Program-made: the position numbers and the translations under genes
Notes under the pieces: generated by a model
Databases searched by the model: none
What the model saw: only the letters and a program-made list of their open reading frames with translations
What the model was told of the DNA's origin: nothing
Part shown: in pieces, positions 40,461 to 49,663 of the stretch
How the letters are laid out: every line of letters starts with the position of its first letter
Position numbering within the stretch: the first letter of the stretch is position 1
Assembly (NCBI GenBank): GCA_964579415.1
Contig: CAZOGW010000001.1
Span: 24,271-88,270 of the forward strand
Direction: 5' to 3'
DNA: 64,000 nt
From: CAZOGW01 sp964579415
GTDB lineage: Bacteria > Actinomycetota > Acidimicrobiia > Spongiisociales > UBA5794

Positions 40461-40802
40461 TCACAAGGCGTTGAAGGTTGCCAGGACGACCCCGAAGAGG
40501 ATGATGGCGCCGATGACCCCGATCAGGAAGAGGCTGCGGAAGAGGGGCCGGTCGAACTTCAGATGCATGAAGAAGGCGACCACGATGGCGAACTTGATCG
40601 CCCCCAGGGCGATGAGCAGCGGCGCCAGCACCGGGCGCAGGGCGTCGATGTAGGCCACCGCCACCTCGAGGGCGGTGACCACGCCCAGGATGAGCGCGAT
40701 GAGCCAGTACGCCTTCTGGGTGGGGTGGTGCATCCCGCCGGCGGCGGCATCGTGGACGGCGGCGTCCGGGGGGGCGGCTACGTGGGTGGCGGTTTGGGTC
40801 AT
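40461..40802 (-). CDS. ctaF: Cytochrome c oxidase subunit IV
   Basis: Small oxidase subunit IV (prokaryotic COX4-type) of 113 residues with a hydrophilic His/Ala-rich N-terminus. Three membrane segments follow: YWLIALILGVVTALEVAVAY, LLIALGAIKFAIVVAFFMHL and LIGVIGAIILFGVVLATF. The FFMHLKFD segment is typical of the family. The ATG at 40802 lies 2 bp after the ctaE stop. Confidence 0.92.
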   Translation of the reverse strand: MTQTATHVAAPPDAAVHDAAAGGMHHPTQKAYWLIALILGVVTALEVAVAYIDALRPVLAPLLIALGAIKFAIVVAFFMHLKFDRPLFRSLFLIGVIGAIILFGVVLATFNAL

Positions 40803-40804
40803 GG

Positions 40805-41404
40805 TCACACCTGCAGAAGGTAGACAACGGTGAAGATGACGATCCAGACGATATCGACGAAGTGCCAGTACAACCCGATCAGCTCCACGTTGAGGCCGTG
40901 GTCGCGGGACAGCCTCCCGTTGAGGGACAGGACCAGCATCGTCGTCAGCAGGATGACGCCGAGGAACACGTGCAGGCCGTGGAAGCCGGTGAGCATGTAG
41001 AACGACGAGGCAAAGGGGCTGGTGCCCATCGTCATGCCGTGGTGGACGAACTCGGTGAACTCGAAGACCTGGCCGGCGAGGAAGGTGGCGCCGAGGAAGG
41101 CGGTGCCGGCCAGCCAGATGCGCAGCGAGCGGTGGTCCCGCCGCTCGAAGGCGCTGTGGGCCAGCACCATCGTCAGCGAGCTCATCAGCAGCACGAACGA
41201 CGACGCCGAGGTGAAGGGGATGGAGAAGATATCCGGCCCGGGACCACCGTCGGTCACGGTCCGGTAGAGCAGGAATGTCGAGATCATCGCACCGAAGAAG
41301 ATGCACTCGGAGCCGAGGAACACCCACATCGCCGCCTTGCGGGTGGCTTGGATGTCGTGCCCGTGCTCGCCGTGTTCGTCGACGAGAACCGAAGCTTCAG
41401 ACAT
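40805..41404 (-). CDS. ctaE: Cytochrome c oxidase subunit III
   Basis: Subunit III of the aa3/caa3 oxidase, 199 residues with five membrane segments, the short form usual in Gram-positive bacteria. Diagnostic segments are KAAMWVFLGSECIFFGAMIS, LTGFHGLHVFLGVILL and YWHFVDIVWIVIFTVVYLL, the conserved subunit III C-terminus. It lies 6 bp after ctaD. Confidence 0.95.
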   Translation of the reverse strand: MSEASVLVDEHGEHGHDIQATRKAAMWVFLGSECIFFGAMISTFLLYRTVTDGGPGPDIFSIPFTSASSFVLLMSSLTMVLAHSAFERRDHRSLRIWLAGTAFLGATFLAGQVFEFTEFVHHGMTMGTSPFASSFYMLTGFHGLHVFLGVILLTTMLVLSLNGRLSRDHGLNVELIGLYWHFVDIVWIVIFTVVYLLQV

Positions 41405-41410
41405 CAGGTA

Positions 41411-43312
41411 TCAGTGCTCCCTCGTCGGTGGCTCGAGCGACCATCCGATGAACCCCCAGAATGCGATGGCGACACCGACGCCGACCGCAAGCCAGCCCCA
41501 AGACAGGTACACCAGCCCGTAGCCGATCACGACCAGGCCCAGCGAGGACAGCGCCGGATAATACGACGGGTCGGGCAGGTGGATGTCGAGATGCTCGCCG
41601 TCGCCGCCCTCGTCGCCGCCGCCGGTGGTGACCTCGGTGTCGATGGTGGCGGTTCCCCCGGTGACCGCGGGTAGCCGCACCACCCGGCCCTCCTCGTCCT
41701 CGGCGTACTTCCGGTACCAGAAGTCGTCGAGGTGGTTGACCACCGGCACCTCGTCGAAGTTGTGGACCGGAGGCGGCGAGGGGATGGCCCACTCCAGGGT
41801 GCGCCCGTCCCAAGGATCAGGACCGGCGATGGCACCCCGCCGGCGGCTGCGGATGATGTTGAAGATGAGCATCAGCACCGAGATACCGATGAGGTAGGAG
41901 CCGATGGTGGAGATGAGGTTCCAGGTGTTCCACCCCAGCCCGTCGGCGTACTGATAGGTGCGGCGGGGCATCCCGTTGAGGCCGAGGATGTGCTGCGGCC
42001 CGAAGGTGAGGTTGAACCCGATCAGCATGATCCAGAAGTTCCACTTGCCGATGGTCTCGCTGAGCATGCGGCCGGTCCACTTGGGGAACCAGTAGTAGAT
42101 ACCGGCCACGTACCCGAAGACGGCGCCGCCGAAGAGCACGTAGTGGAAGTGGGCCACCACGTAGTAGGTGTCGTGCTGCTGGGTGTCGGCGGGGACCACG
42201 GCGTGGGTGACGCCGGAAAGGCCCCCGATCACGAACATGGATATGAAGCCGAGCGAGAACAGCATCGGCGTCGTGAAGCGCAACCTGCCGCCCCAGGTGG
42301 TGCCGATCCAGTTGAAGATCTTCACCCCGGTGGGGACGGCGATGATCATGGTGGCCACGCCGAAGCCGGCCTCGGCCATCGGGCCCATGCCCGAGGTGAA
42401 CATGTGGTGGGACCACACCCCGAAGCCGATGAACCCGATGGCGGCGCCGGAGAACACCACGAACTCGTAGCCGAACAGCGGTTTGCGGCTGAACACCGGC
42501 AGGATCTCCGAGACGATCCCCATCGCCGGCAGCACCAGGACGTAGACCTCGGGGTGCCCGAATATCCAGAACAGGTGCTGCCACAGCAGCGGATCACCCC
42601 CGGCGGCTGCCTCGTAGAAGAGGCCCCCGAAGTTGCGGTCGAGGAAGAGCTGGAACAGCCCGATGCTCACCGAAGGCAGCGAGAAGATGAGCAGGAACGC
42701 CACCACCAACGACATCCACACGAACGCCGGCATCCGCAGCATGGTCATCCCCGGCGCCCGCATGGTGAAGATGGTGGCGATGAAGTTGGCGGAGGACACG
42801 ATGGACGCAACGCCGAGCAGGTTGAGGCCGACCGCCCAGAAGTCCATCCGCACCGTCTCGGTCACCTGGCCGGCCAGGGGTGAGTAGCCCACCCAGGCGC
42901 CGTCGGGGGCGCCTCCGAGCACGAACGAGCTGTAGATCATGATCCCTGAGAAGAGGAACAGCCAGTAGCTGAAACCGTTGAGCCGCGGGAAGGCGACGTC
43001 ACGGGCCCCGATCATGATGGGAAGGAGATAGTTGGTGAAGGCGGTGGCGATGGGCATCACCACCAGGAACACCATGGTGAGCCCGTGCATGGTGAAGAGC
43101 TGGTTGTAGGCGGCGGCGCTGAGGACCTCGCCGTTGGGCTGGGCGAGCTGGGTGCGCACCAGCAGGGCCTCCAGGCCGCCGATGAGGAAGAAGGCGCCGG
43201 CGGTGATGGCGTAGAGCAGCCCGATGCGCTTGTGGTCGACGGTCGTGATCCACGCCCACACCCCCCGGTCCCCCGGGGTTCGGATGATTCCCTGCTCAGC
43301 GGTGGCCGTCAT
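41411..43312 (-). CDS. ctaD: Cytochrome c oxidase subunit I with C-terminal extension
   Basis: Catalytic haem-copper subunit I, 633 residues. TMHGLTMVFLVV holds the low-spin haem histidine. WIFGHPEVYVLVLPAMGI holds the CuB histidine and cross-linked tyrosine. THAVVPADTQQHDTYYVVAHFHYVLFGG holds the remaining CuB and haem ligands (quoted in two parts in the family: PADTQQHDTYYVVAHFHYV). K-channel and D-channel motifs appear present. After about residue 545 an extension rich in Gly/Asp leads to two extra membrane segments (LGLVVIGYGLVYLSWGW and VGVAIAFWGFIGWSLEP), resembling a fused small subunit IV-like module. Confidence 0.96.
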   Translation of the reverse strand: MTATAEQGIIRTPGDRGVWAWITTVDHKRIGLLYAITAGAFFLIGGLEALLVRTQLAQPNGEVLSAAAYNQLFTMHGLTMVFLVVMPIATAFTNYLLPIMIGARDVAFPRLNGFSYWLFLFSGIMIYSSFVLGGAPDGAWVGYSPLAGQVTETVRMDFWAVGLNLLGVASIVSSANFIATIFTMRAPGMTMLRMPAFVWMSLVVAFLLIFSLPSVSIGLFQLFLDRNFGGLFYEAAAGGDPLLWQHLFWIFGHPEVYVLVLPAMGIVSEILPVFSRKPLFGYEFVVFSGAAIGFIGFGVWSHHMFTSGMGPMAEAGFGVATMIIAVPTGVKIFNWIGTTWGGRLRFTTPMLFSLGFISMFVIGGLSGVTHAVVPADTQQHDTYYVVAHFHYVLFGGAVFGYVAGIYYWFPKWTGRMLSETIGKWNFWIMLIGFNLTFGPQHILGLNGMPRRTYQYADGLGWNTWNLISTIGSYLIGISVLMLIFNIIRSRRRGAIAGPDPWDGRTLEWAIPSPPPVHNFDEVPVVNHLDDFWYRKYAEDEEGRVVRLPAVTGGTATIDTEVTTGGGDEGGDGEHLDIHLPDPSYYPALSSLGLVVIGYGLVYLSWGWLAVGVGVAIAFWGFIGWSLEPPTREH

Positions 43313-43345
43313 GACGGCTCACCTCCCTCTGCGTCCGCTGCCGGC

Positions 43346-44530
43346 TCATTGCCATGTCTCCAGGAGTGCCACCAGGCTGTCGATCTCCTCGGTGCTGAGG
43401 CCGAAGTCCGGCATCCCCAGTATGCGCCCGTTGGGGATGTCGTTGCGGTCGGGGTCCATCGGCTTCATCGCCGGCGGGTCGTCGATCCACTCGGCCACGT
43501 GCTCCGCGGTGTTCTCGAAGGTCGCCGAGCCGAAGGTGGTGCGGCCGGCGAAGTGAGTCAGGTTCGGGGCGTACGAGGCCCGTAACCGTTCCCCGTCGAC
43601 CTCGACGTGGTTGTCCGGGCCGACGGTCTCCACCGTCCCGTCAGGGTGGGCGACGGTGGCCTGGTGGCAGGCGGTACACACCGCGCTGAACGTCTCGAAC
43701 CCGGCTGCGGCGACCGAGCCCTCCTCGCCGACCTGCGCCGGCTCGAGCTGGCCCTGCGCCCACGCTTCGAAGTCCTCGGGGGTGTGCACGAACACGCGGA
43801 TGCGCATGTCGGCGTGGGCCAGGCCACAGAACTCGGCACACTGACCCAGGATGACGCCGGGGCCGAACCCGCGGTCGAGGGTGACGGACTCCCCGTCGGC
43901 GGTCAGGGTCAGGTTGGTGATCCGTCCCGGCACCACGTCGCGCTTGCCGTTGAGAGGCGGCACCCAGAAGCTGTGGATCACCGCCGACGATGTCATGGTG
44001 AGGTAGACGGGCCGGTCGGCCGGGATGTGCACCTCGTTGGCGGTCACCAACTCGCGCCCGTCGGCGCCGACGTAGTCGGGGTAGGTGAGCTCCCACCACC
44101 ACTGGTGCCCGGTGACGTGGATCTGTACCGTCTCCGGGTCGTCGGGCACCGCGTGGAACTCGAAGATGCCGCGCACCGTGGGCACGGCGAGGACCGCCAG
44201 GATAACGGCGGGGACGATGGTCCAGGTGATCTCCATCTTGTTGTTGCCGTGGATCTGCTTCGGCTCCCGGGTATCCCCCTTCCTTTCCCGGAACAGGACC
44301 AGGCTGACGATGAGGGCGATGTTGACCAGGACGAAGACGACGGCGGCCATGGAGAAGACCAGGTTCCACAGTCGGTCGATGTCGCGCGCCGCCGGTCCCT
44401 CGGGGCTGAGCGAGGACTGCGGGCCTACGCCGGAGCAGGCCGAGACCAGCAACAGCAGCGCCACGGGGAGCCGTCGAATGGCGGTGCCCAGCCTCCTGCG
44501 GCGTGCGGGACGGTCCGATCTCGCTGTCAC
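43346..44530 (-). CDS. ctaC: Cytochrome c oxidase subunit II with fused cytochrome c (caa3 type)
   Basis: CuA-bearing subunit II. The start is uncertain: GTG at 44530 gives a compact lipoprotein signal (RRLPVALLLLVSAC); ATG at 44578 adds 16 residues. The open frame further up runs into repeat element H and is rejected. Two membrane helices follow (NLVFSMAAVVFVLVNIALIV and ITWTIVPAVILAVLAV). The CuA domain has GHQWWWELTYPDY and GQCAEFCGLAHADMRIRV with all ligands. The C-terminus is a cytochrome c domain with CTACH and a likely Met ligand in LGMPDFGLS. It is therefore a caa3-type oxidase. ctaD starts 33 bp later. Confidence 0.93.
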   Translation of the reverse strand: MTARSDRPARRRRLGTAIRRLPVALLLLVSACSGVGPQSSLSPEGPAARDIDRLWNLVFSMAAVVFVLVNIALIVSLVLFRERKGDTREPKQIHGNNKMEITWTIVPAVILAVLAVPTVRGIFEFHAVPDDPETVQIHVTGHQWWWELTYPDYVGADGRELVTANEVHIPADRPVYLTMTSSAVIHSFWVPPLNGKRDVVPGRITNLTLTADGESVTLDRGFGPGVILGQCAEFCGLAHADMRIRVFVHTPEDFEAWAQGQLEPAQVGEEGSVAAAGFETFSAVCTACHQATVAHPDGTVETVGPDNHVEVDGERLRASYAPNLTHFAGRTTFGSATFENTAEHVAEWIDDPPAMKPMDPDRNDIPNGRILGMPDFGLSTEEIDSLVALLETWQ

Positions 44531-44656
44531 GGTCTCTGCAGCTCCAGGGCTCCGGTTGTCCAACGGGGCTGGCCGCATCGTACCGAGGAGGACGGGCACG
44601 ACGAAATCATGGACGGGCGCCGGGCATCTCGCGTGATTGCCGGCTGATCTCGCAGC

Positions 44657-44722
44657 GGGGAGGTACTTGGTACTTGGTACTTGGTAGTCGCGGGTACCAG
44701 GTACCAACTACCAAGTACACCT
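44657..44722. repeat. Intergenic heptamer-repeat element H (inverted arms)
   Basis: GGGGAGG followed by three TACTTGG units, a short spacer TAGTCGCGGG, then inverted units (TACCAGG, TACCAAC, TACCAAG) ending ACACCTGG. It lies between the thioredoxin-like gene and ctaC, both on the minus strand, and very likely isolates them transcriptionally. Confidence 0.9.
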
Positions 44723-44737
44723 GGCTGCGGCGCGGGC

Positions 44738-45628
44738 TCAGAGTCCTGCGAGGACTTCCTCAAGCTCCTCGGGGGCCATCACACCCTCGAACCTTCCGGC
44801 GATGTTGCCTTCGGTGTCTATGACGAACACCCAGGGCTCGGAGGGAAGGGAGTAGCCCTCGGCGGTGACCGCCGGCGACAGGTGGGCGGCGTCGGGGACG
44901 AAGTCGGGCTCGGCTATCCCCTCGTACACCTCGACGTGGACGAAGTTGGTGTCGGGATGGTCGGAGGAGATCGACTTGACGTGTTCGAGCAGGGGACCGC
45001 AGGCGGCGGTCTGGCAGAACGCAGGCGTGCTGAACACGAGCACGGTGGGGCTGCCGCTGGCGATGGCCTCGTCCAGGGAGACCTGGTAGAACGCCTCATC
45101 AGGGTCCGGGTCTGAGGAGAGCTCATCCAGGGTGCGGTCGGCCAGCGTCGGGGTGGCCAGCACCGGCGCCGCCTCACCGAGCGAGGGCGCCGAGGTGTCC
45201 TCGAGCACCTGGAATGTGACCGGGTCCAGGGCCGTGCCGCCGGCCACGACCGAGGCCACCCAGACCCCGGGGGTGTCGAAGTCGAAGGTGGCCCGGTACA
45301 GGCCGACGCTGCCGGGGACGATCTCGGTCCATATCCCATCGGCCCGCTGCGACTCGCCGCCGCCCTCGGGCGTCACCTCGATCTCGACCGCCAGATCGGG
45401 AGATCCCAGCCGCTCCCCGCCGGGCCCGCCGATGCCGATGAGGAGCCGTTCGGAGCCGAGGCCGATGTCCGACGAGGCGCGGATCGCCTGGGCTCCCTCG
45501 GGAAGCTCCCCTCCGCCGGCTGCGCCCGCGGAGGTGGACGTGGAACTGGAGCCGGAGTCCCCGCCGCAGGCGGCGAGAAGGGCGAGGGCGAGCAGAGCCG
45601 GGGCGAGGATGCGTGGGGGTCGAGGCAT
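44738..45628 (-). CDS. Thioredoxin-fold lipoprotein near oxidase genes
   Basis: Lipoprotein of 296 residues from the ATG at 45628 (a TTG 9 nt upstream is possible). The signal ends LALALLAAC. The first part of the mature protein (about 40-140) is a beta-rich domain (GLYRATFDFDTPGVWVASVV) like a copper-carrier or macroglobulin fold. The second part is thioredoxin-like with PTVLVFSTPAFCQTAACGPL, a CxxxxC motif instead of CxxC, and WVFVIDTEGNIAGRFEGVM. Its place upstream of ctaC suggests a role in copper delivery or disulfide chemistry for CuA. That is an inference; SCO proteins have CxxxC. Confidence 0.8.
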   Translation of the reverse strand: MPRPPRILAPALLALALLAACGGDSGSSSTSTSAGAAGGGELPEGAQAIRASSDIGLGSERLLIGIGGPGGERLGSPDLAVEIEVTPEGGGESQRADGIWTEIVPGSVGLYRATFDFDTPGVWVASVVAGGTALDPVTFQVLEDTSAPSLGEAAPVLATPTLADRTLDELSSDPDPDEAFYQVSLDEAIASGSPTVLVFSTPAFCQTAACGPLLEHVKSISSDHPDTNFVHVEVYEGIAEPDFVPDAAHLSPAVTAEGYSLPSEPWVFVIDTEGNIAGRFEGVMAPEELEEVLAGL

Positions 45629-45668
45629 GGGCGCCAACTTAACCCACGCACATCACAATGGGATCGCG

Positions 45669-45692
45669 GGTGGATGGCATACTGCATCCACC
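45669..45692 (+). promoter_or_regulatory. Inverted repeat overlapping a possible -10 box
   Basis: GGTGGATG (45669-45676) and CATCCACC (45685-45692) form a perfect 8-bp inverted repeat spaced by 8 nt. The spacer contains GCATACTG, a reasonable -10 (CATACT), 19-42 nt before the malic enzyme start. It fits a repressor-binding operator or a leader hairpin. Confidence 0.45.
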
Positions 45693-45710
45693 GCAGCCGG
45701 AGGGATGTCA

Positions 45711-47042
<1,332 letters not shown>

Positions 47043-47130
47043 CGGGCCAGGCCGCGACGGTCCATGATCGGCGAAACCGTCCAAACCGCTGCGATCGGAT
47101 ATCCTGGGAGGATTCACCCCGTGGAGCGCG

Positions 47131-47943
47131 ATGGCTGAGCGCGACGATCTCGGACAAATCATCAACGGCGCCAGGGTCGGCCGCGGCCAGTCTCTGGGCC
47201 AACTCGCCGATCGGCTCGGTGTCACCGCGGCTGAACTGCGCGCCTGGGAGAAGAACGAGTCCCGGCCCGGAGAAGCGGCGCTGCGCAGCCTGTCGGGCGT
47301 GCTCCAACTCGATTACGGCCGTCTGGCGGCGGCGGCGGCGAGTCCGGTGCAGGCTCCCCCTGCGCCGGCCGGCCGCAAGCCGCAGGCGCCACGGGAGCCG
47401 CAGGCTTCGCCCGCCGGGAGGACGGATCCGGACACCACCGCCCTGGTATCAGCCGGCCTGGTTTTCTCCGACGCCGCCGACACCGGCCTCGACGTGGCCG
47501 CGACCACGCCGGCGGCGCCGGTGGAGCCGGCACCGGCCTCCGGCGGTGCCCCCCGTCTGGAAGACCTCCCCACCGAATCGGTGGCCACCGTCGCCCCCCC
47601 TCCGGCACCGTCACCGGTGGCCACCGTGCCCCCTCCTCCCCGTCCGGCAGCCGATGCGGACAGCACCCTGATGAGCGGCGCGCTGCAACCGGTGACCGGC
47701 TTCCTGCGGACCCTGTTCGACCCTGACCGCAAGTACCTGTTCTGGATCAGGACGGCGCTCACCATCGTGGTCATCCTCATCATGCTGCGCATCCTCGCCG
47801 GCGTGGTACCGGCGCTCTTCGACACCCTCGGCGAGATCCTGGACACCATCGAGTCCACCACCGAGTCCACCGTCCTCGACCAGTTCGGCAACCCCGTCAC
47901 CCCGTCCTCCATCCCCGGGACGACCATCACCCCCGACGGATGA
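47131..47943 (+). CDS. RodZ-like membrane-anchored helix-turn-helix protein
   Basis: 270-residue protein with an N-terminal XRE-type HTH (LGQIINGARVGRGQSLGQLA, RLGVTAAELRAWEKNESRPG), a ~130-residue Pro/Ala-rich linker, and a late membrane segment (about 206-230; IRTALTIVVILIMLRILAGVV). A Thr/Ser-rich tail follows. The order resembles RodZ, the cell-shape protein that links MreB to the envelope, though the external domain is only ~35 residues. It could also be a membrane-bound regulator. The ATG has GGAG 4 nt upstream; it follows the malic enzyme by 88 bp. Confidence 0.75.
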   Translation: MAERDDLGQIINGARVGRGQSLGQLADRLGVTAAELRAWEKNESRPGEAALRSLSGVLQLDYGRLAAAAASPVQAPPAPAGRKPQAPREPQASPAGRTDPDTTALVSAGLVFSDAADTGLDVAATTPAAPVEPAPASGGAPRLEDLPTESVATVAPPPAPSPVATVPPPPRPAADADSTLMSGALQPVTGFLRTLFDPDRKYLFWIRTALTIVVILIMLRILAGVVPALFDTLGEILDTIESTTESTVLDQFGNPVTPSSIPGTTITPDG

Positions 47944-47973
47944 ACATGCCGCCCCAGATACCCTGCCCAACAT

Positions 47974-48010
47974 CATACGTAGTACGTAGTCCGTAGTACT
48001 TAGTACGTAC
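47974..48010. repeat. Heptamer-repeat element I directly upstream of a start codon
   Basis: Units CATACGTAGTACGTAGTCC and GTAGTACTTAGTACGTAC occupy the space just before the ATG at 48012, leaving no room for a separate Shine-Dalgarno site. Confidence 0.8.
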
Positions 48011-48011
48011 G

Positions 48012-48860
48012 ATGCTTGCCGAGCAACTCACCGGGCCGGTCGCCTTCCACGGCGAGGGACCGGTGTGGTGGCCGGAGTGGGACGGGCTGCGCTGGCTCGA
48101 CATGTTCGCTGGCGACGTGCTCTCCCTCGCACAGGACGGGAGCGTGGTGCGCCGCAACGTGGGCACCCTGGTGGCGGCGATGCGACCCCGCCGGGCCGGG
48201 GGCTCGGTGCTTGCTTTGGAGCGGGGCTTCGCCCTGGAGTGCGCCGGTGGCGAGATCAGCTACCTCGGCGACCTCTGGGACTCCCCCCGGCTGCGCATGA
48301 ACGAAGGTGGGTGCGATCCCGACGGCCGCTTCTACTGCGGCTCGATGGCGTACGACCAATCCCCCGCCGCCGGGTCGATGTACCGGCTCGACGCCGGCCT
48401 CACCGCGACGCGCCTGTTCGAAGGAGTCACGATCTCCAACGGGCTGGCATGGAACCCGGCCGGCACTCTGGCGTACTACACCGATACACCGACCCGGCGC
48501 GTCGACGTGTTCGACTACGAGACCTCCACCGGGCTCACCGGCCGCCGTCCGCTGGTGACGATCCCCGGCGACGCCGGGTCTCCCGACGGCCTCTGCGTCG
48601 ACGCCGAGGGAGGGGTCTGGGTGGCCCTCTACGGAGGAGCCGCGGTGCACCGGTACTCCCCCGAAGGCACCCTCGAGGCGGTGCTCGACCTCCCCGTCTC
48701 GCGACCCACCGCCTGCGTCTTCGGTGGCGCCGGCCTCGACACGCTGTTCGTCACCACATCCCGGGAGAACCTCCCTCCGGACGCCGAGCCCAGGGCCGGC
48801 GCCCTCTTCGTGGCCTACCCCGGGGTCACCGGGCTCGCCGCGCTCCCCTTCTCAGGCTGA
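48012..48860 (+). CDS. SMP-30/gluconolactonase family protein
   Basis: Six-bladed beta-propeller hydrolase of the SMP-30/gluconolactonase/LRE family, 282 residues. It has the metal-ligand segments AFHGEGPVWW (Glu), MNEGGCDPDGRFYCGSM, TISNGLAWNPAGTLAYYTDT (Asn) and GSPDGLCVDAEGGVWVALYG (Asp). This is the typical set for sugar-lactone hydrolases. The substrate cannot be deduced. The start codon follows repeat element I without a visible ribosome-binding site, so translation may be leaderless or weak. Confidence 0.9.
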   Translation: MLAEQLTGPVAFHGEGPVWWPEWDGLRWLDMFAGDVLSLAQDGSVVRRNVGTLVAAMRPRRAGGSVLALERGFALECAGGEISYLGDLWDSPRLRMNEGGCDPDGRFYCGSMAYDQSPAAGSMYRLDAGLTATRLFEGVTISNGLAWNPAGTLAYYTDTPTRRVDVFDYETSTGLTGRRPLVTIPGDAGSPDGLCVDAEGGVWVALYGGAAVHRYSPEGTLEAVLDLPVSRPTACVFGGAGLDTLFVTTSRENLPPDAEPRAGALFVAYPGVTGLAALPFSG

Positions 48861-48919
48861 ATCCCGGCCGGCGTTATCCTGCGAGCCGACCGCCTGCCCC
48901 CCCGCTCCGGAGGAACACC

Positions 48920-49663
48920 ATGACGACACCGTCCCCGGCCCACCTTGCCGCGCGCATCGTGAACGGCGTCAAGGTCTACGGCGAGGGCCTCACCGAGGTG
49001 ACCGCCCTGCGCAACGTCAGCGCCGAGTTCCGCGTCGGGCGTTTCACCGCCATCATGGGCCCGTCCGGCTCAGGCAAGTCCACCCTGCTCCACTGCCTCG
49101 CCGGCCTCGACACCCTCACCACCGGCGAGGTCTACATCGGTGACACCGAGCTGGGGAGCCTCAAGGACAAGCAGCTCACCGAGCTGCGCCGGGAACGGGT
49201 CGGCTTCATCTTCCAGGCCTTCAACCTGGTGCCCACACTCAACGCCCGGGAGAACATCGTCCTCCCGCTGTCGATCGCCTCCAAGCGGCCGGACCCGGCG
49301 TGGTTGGACGAGGTGATCTCCACGCTGGGCCTGGGCGACCGGCTCGACCACCGGCCCTCGGAACTGTCCGGCGGCCAGCAGCAACGGGTGGCCGCCGCTC
49401 GGGCGCTGGTGTCCCGGCCACAGATCGTCTTCGCCGACGAGCCCAGCGGCAACCTCGACTCCAAGTCCGGCGGAGAGTTGCTCGGCTTCATGGAGCGCGC
49501 CGTGCGCGACTACCAGCAGACCATCGTCATGGTCACCCACGACCCCATCGCCGCCAGCCACGCCCAGGAGATCCTCTTCCTCGATGACGGCGACGTCGTC
49601 GACAAGATGACCGACCCCAACCCGGACAAGGTCCTCGACCGGATGAAGGGCTTCGGCTCGTGA
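48920..49663 (+). CDS. ABC transporter ATPase, MacB/LolD type
   Basis: ATPase partner of the FtsX-type permease that follows. The ATG at 48920 has GGAGGA 5 nt upstream. The 247-residue protein has Walker A GPSGSGKST, Q-loop FIFQAFNLVPTLNARENI, signature LSGGQQQRVAAARAL, Walker B QIVFADEPSGNLDSKSGGEL and H-loop MVTHDP. These motifs are typical of MacB/LolD/FtsE exporters. It overlaps the permease by GTGA, so the pair forms one complex. Confidence 0.94.
   Translation: MTTPSPAHLAARIVNGVKVYGEGLTEVTALRNVSAEFRVGRFTAIMGPSGSGKSTLLHCLAGLDTLTTGEVYIGDTELGSLKDKQLTELRRERVGFIFQAFNLVPTLNARENIVLPLSIASKRPDPAWLDEVISTLGLGDRLDHRPSELSGGQQQRVAAARALVSRPQIVFADEPSGNLDSKSGGELLGFMERAVRDYQQTIVMVTHDPIAASHAQEILFLDDGDVVDKMTDPNPDKVLDRMKGFGS

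Noticed and set aside
44579..44707. Upstream part of the ctaC frame
   Set aside because: It starts inside heptamer element H and encodes repeat-derived residues; the lipoprotein signal begins later.
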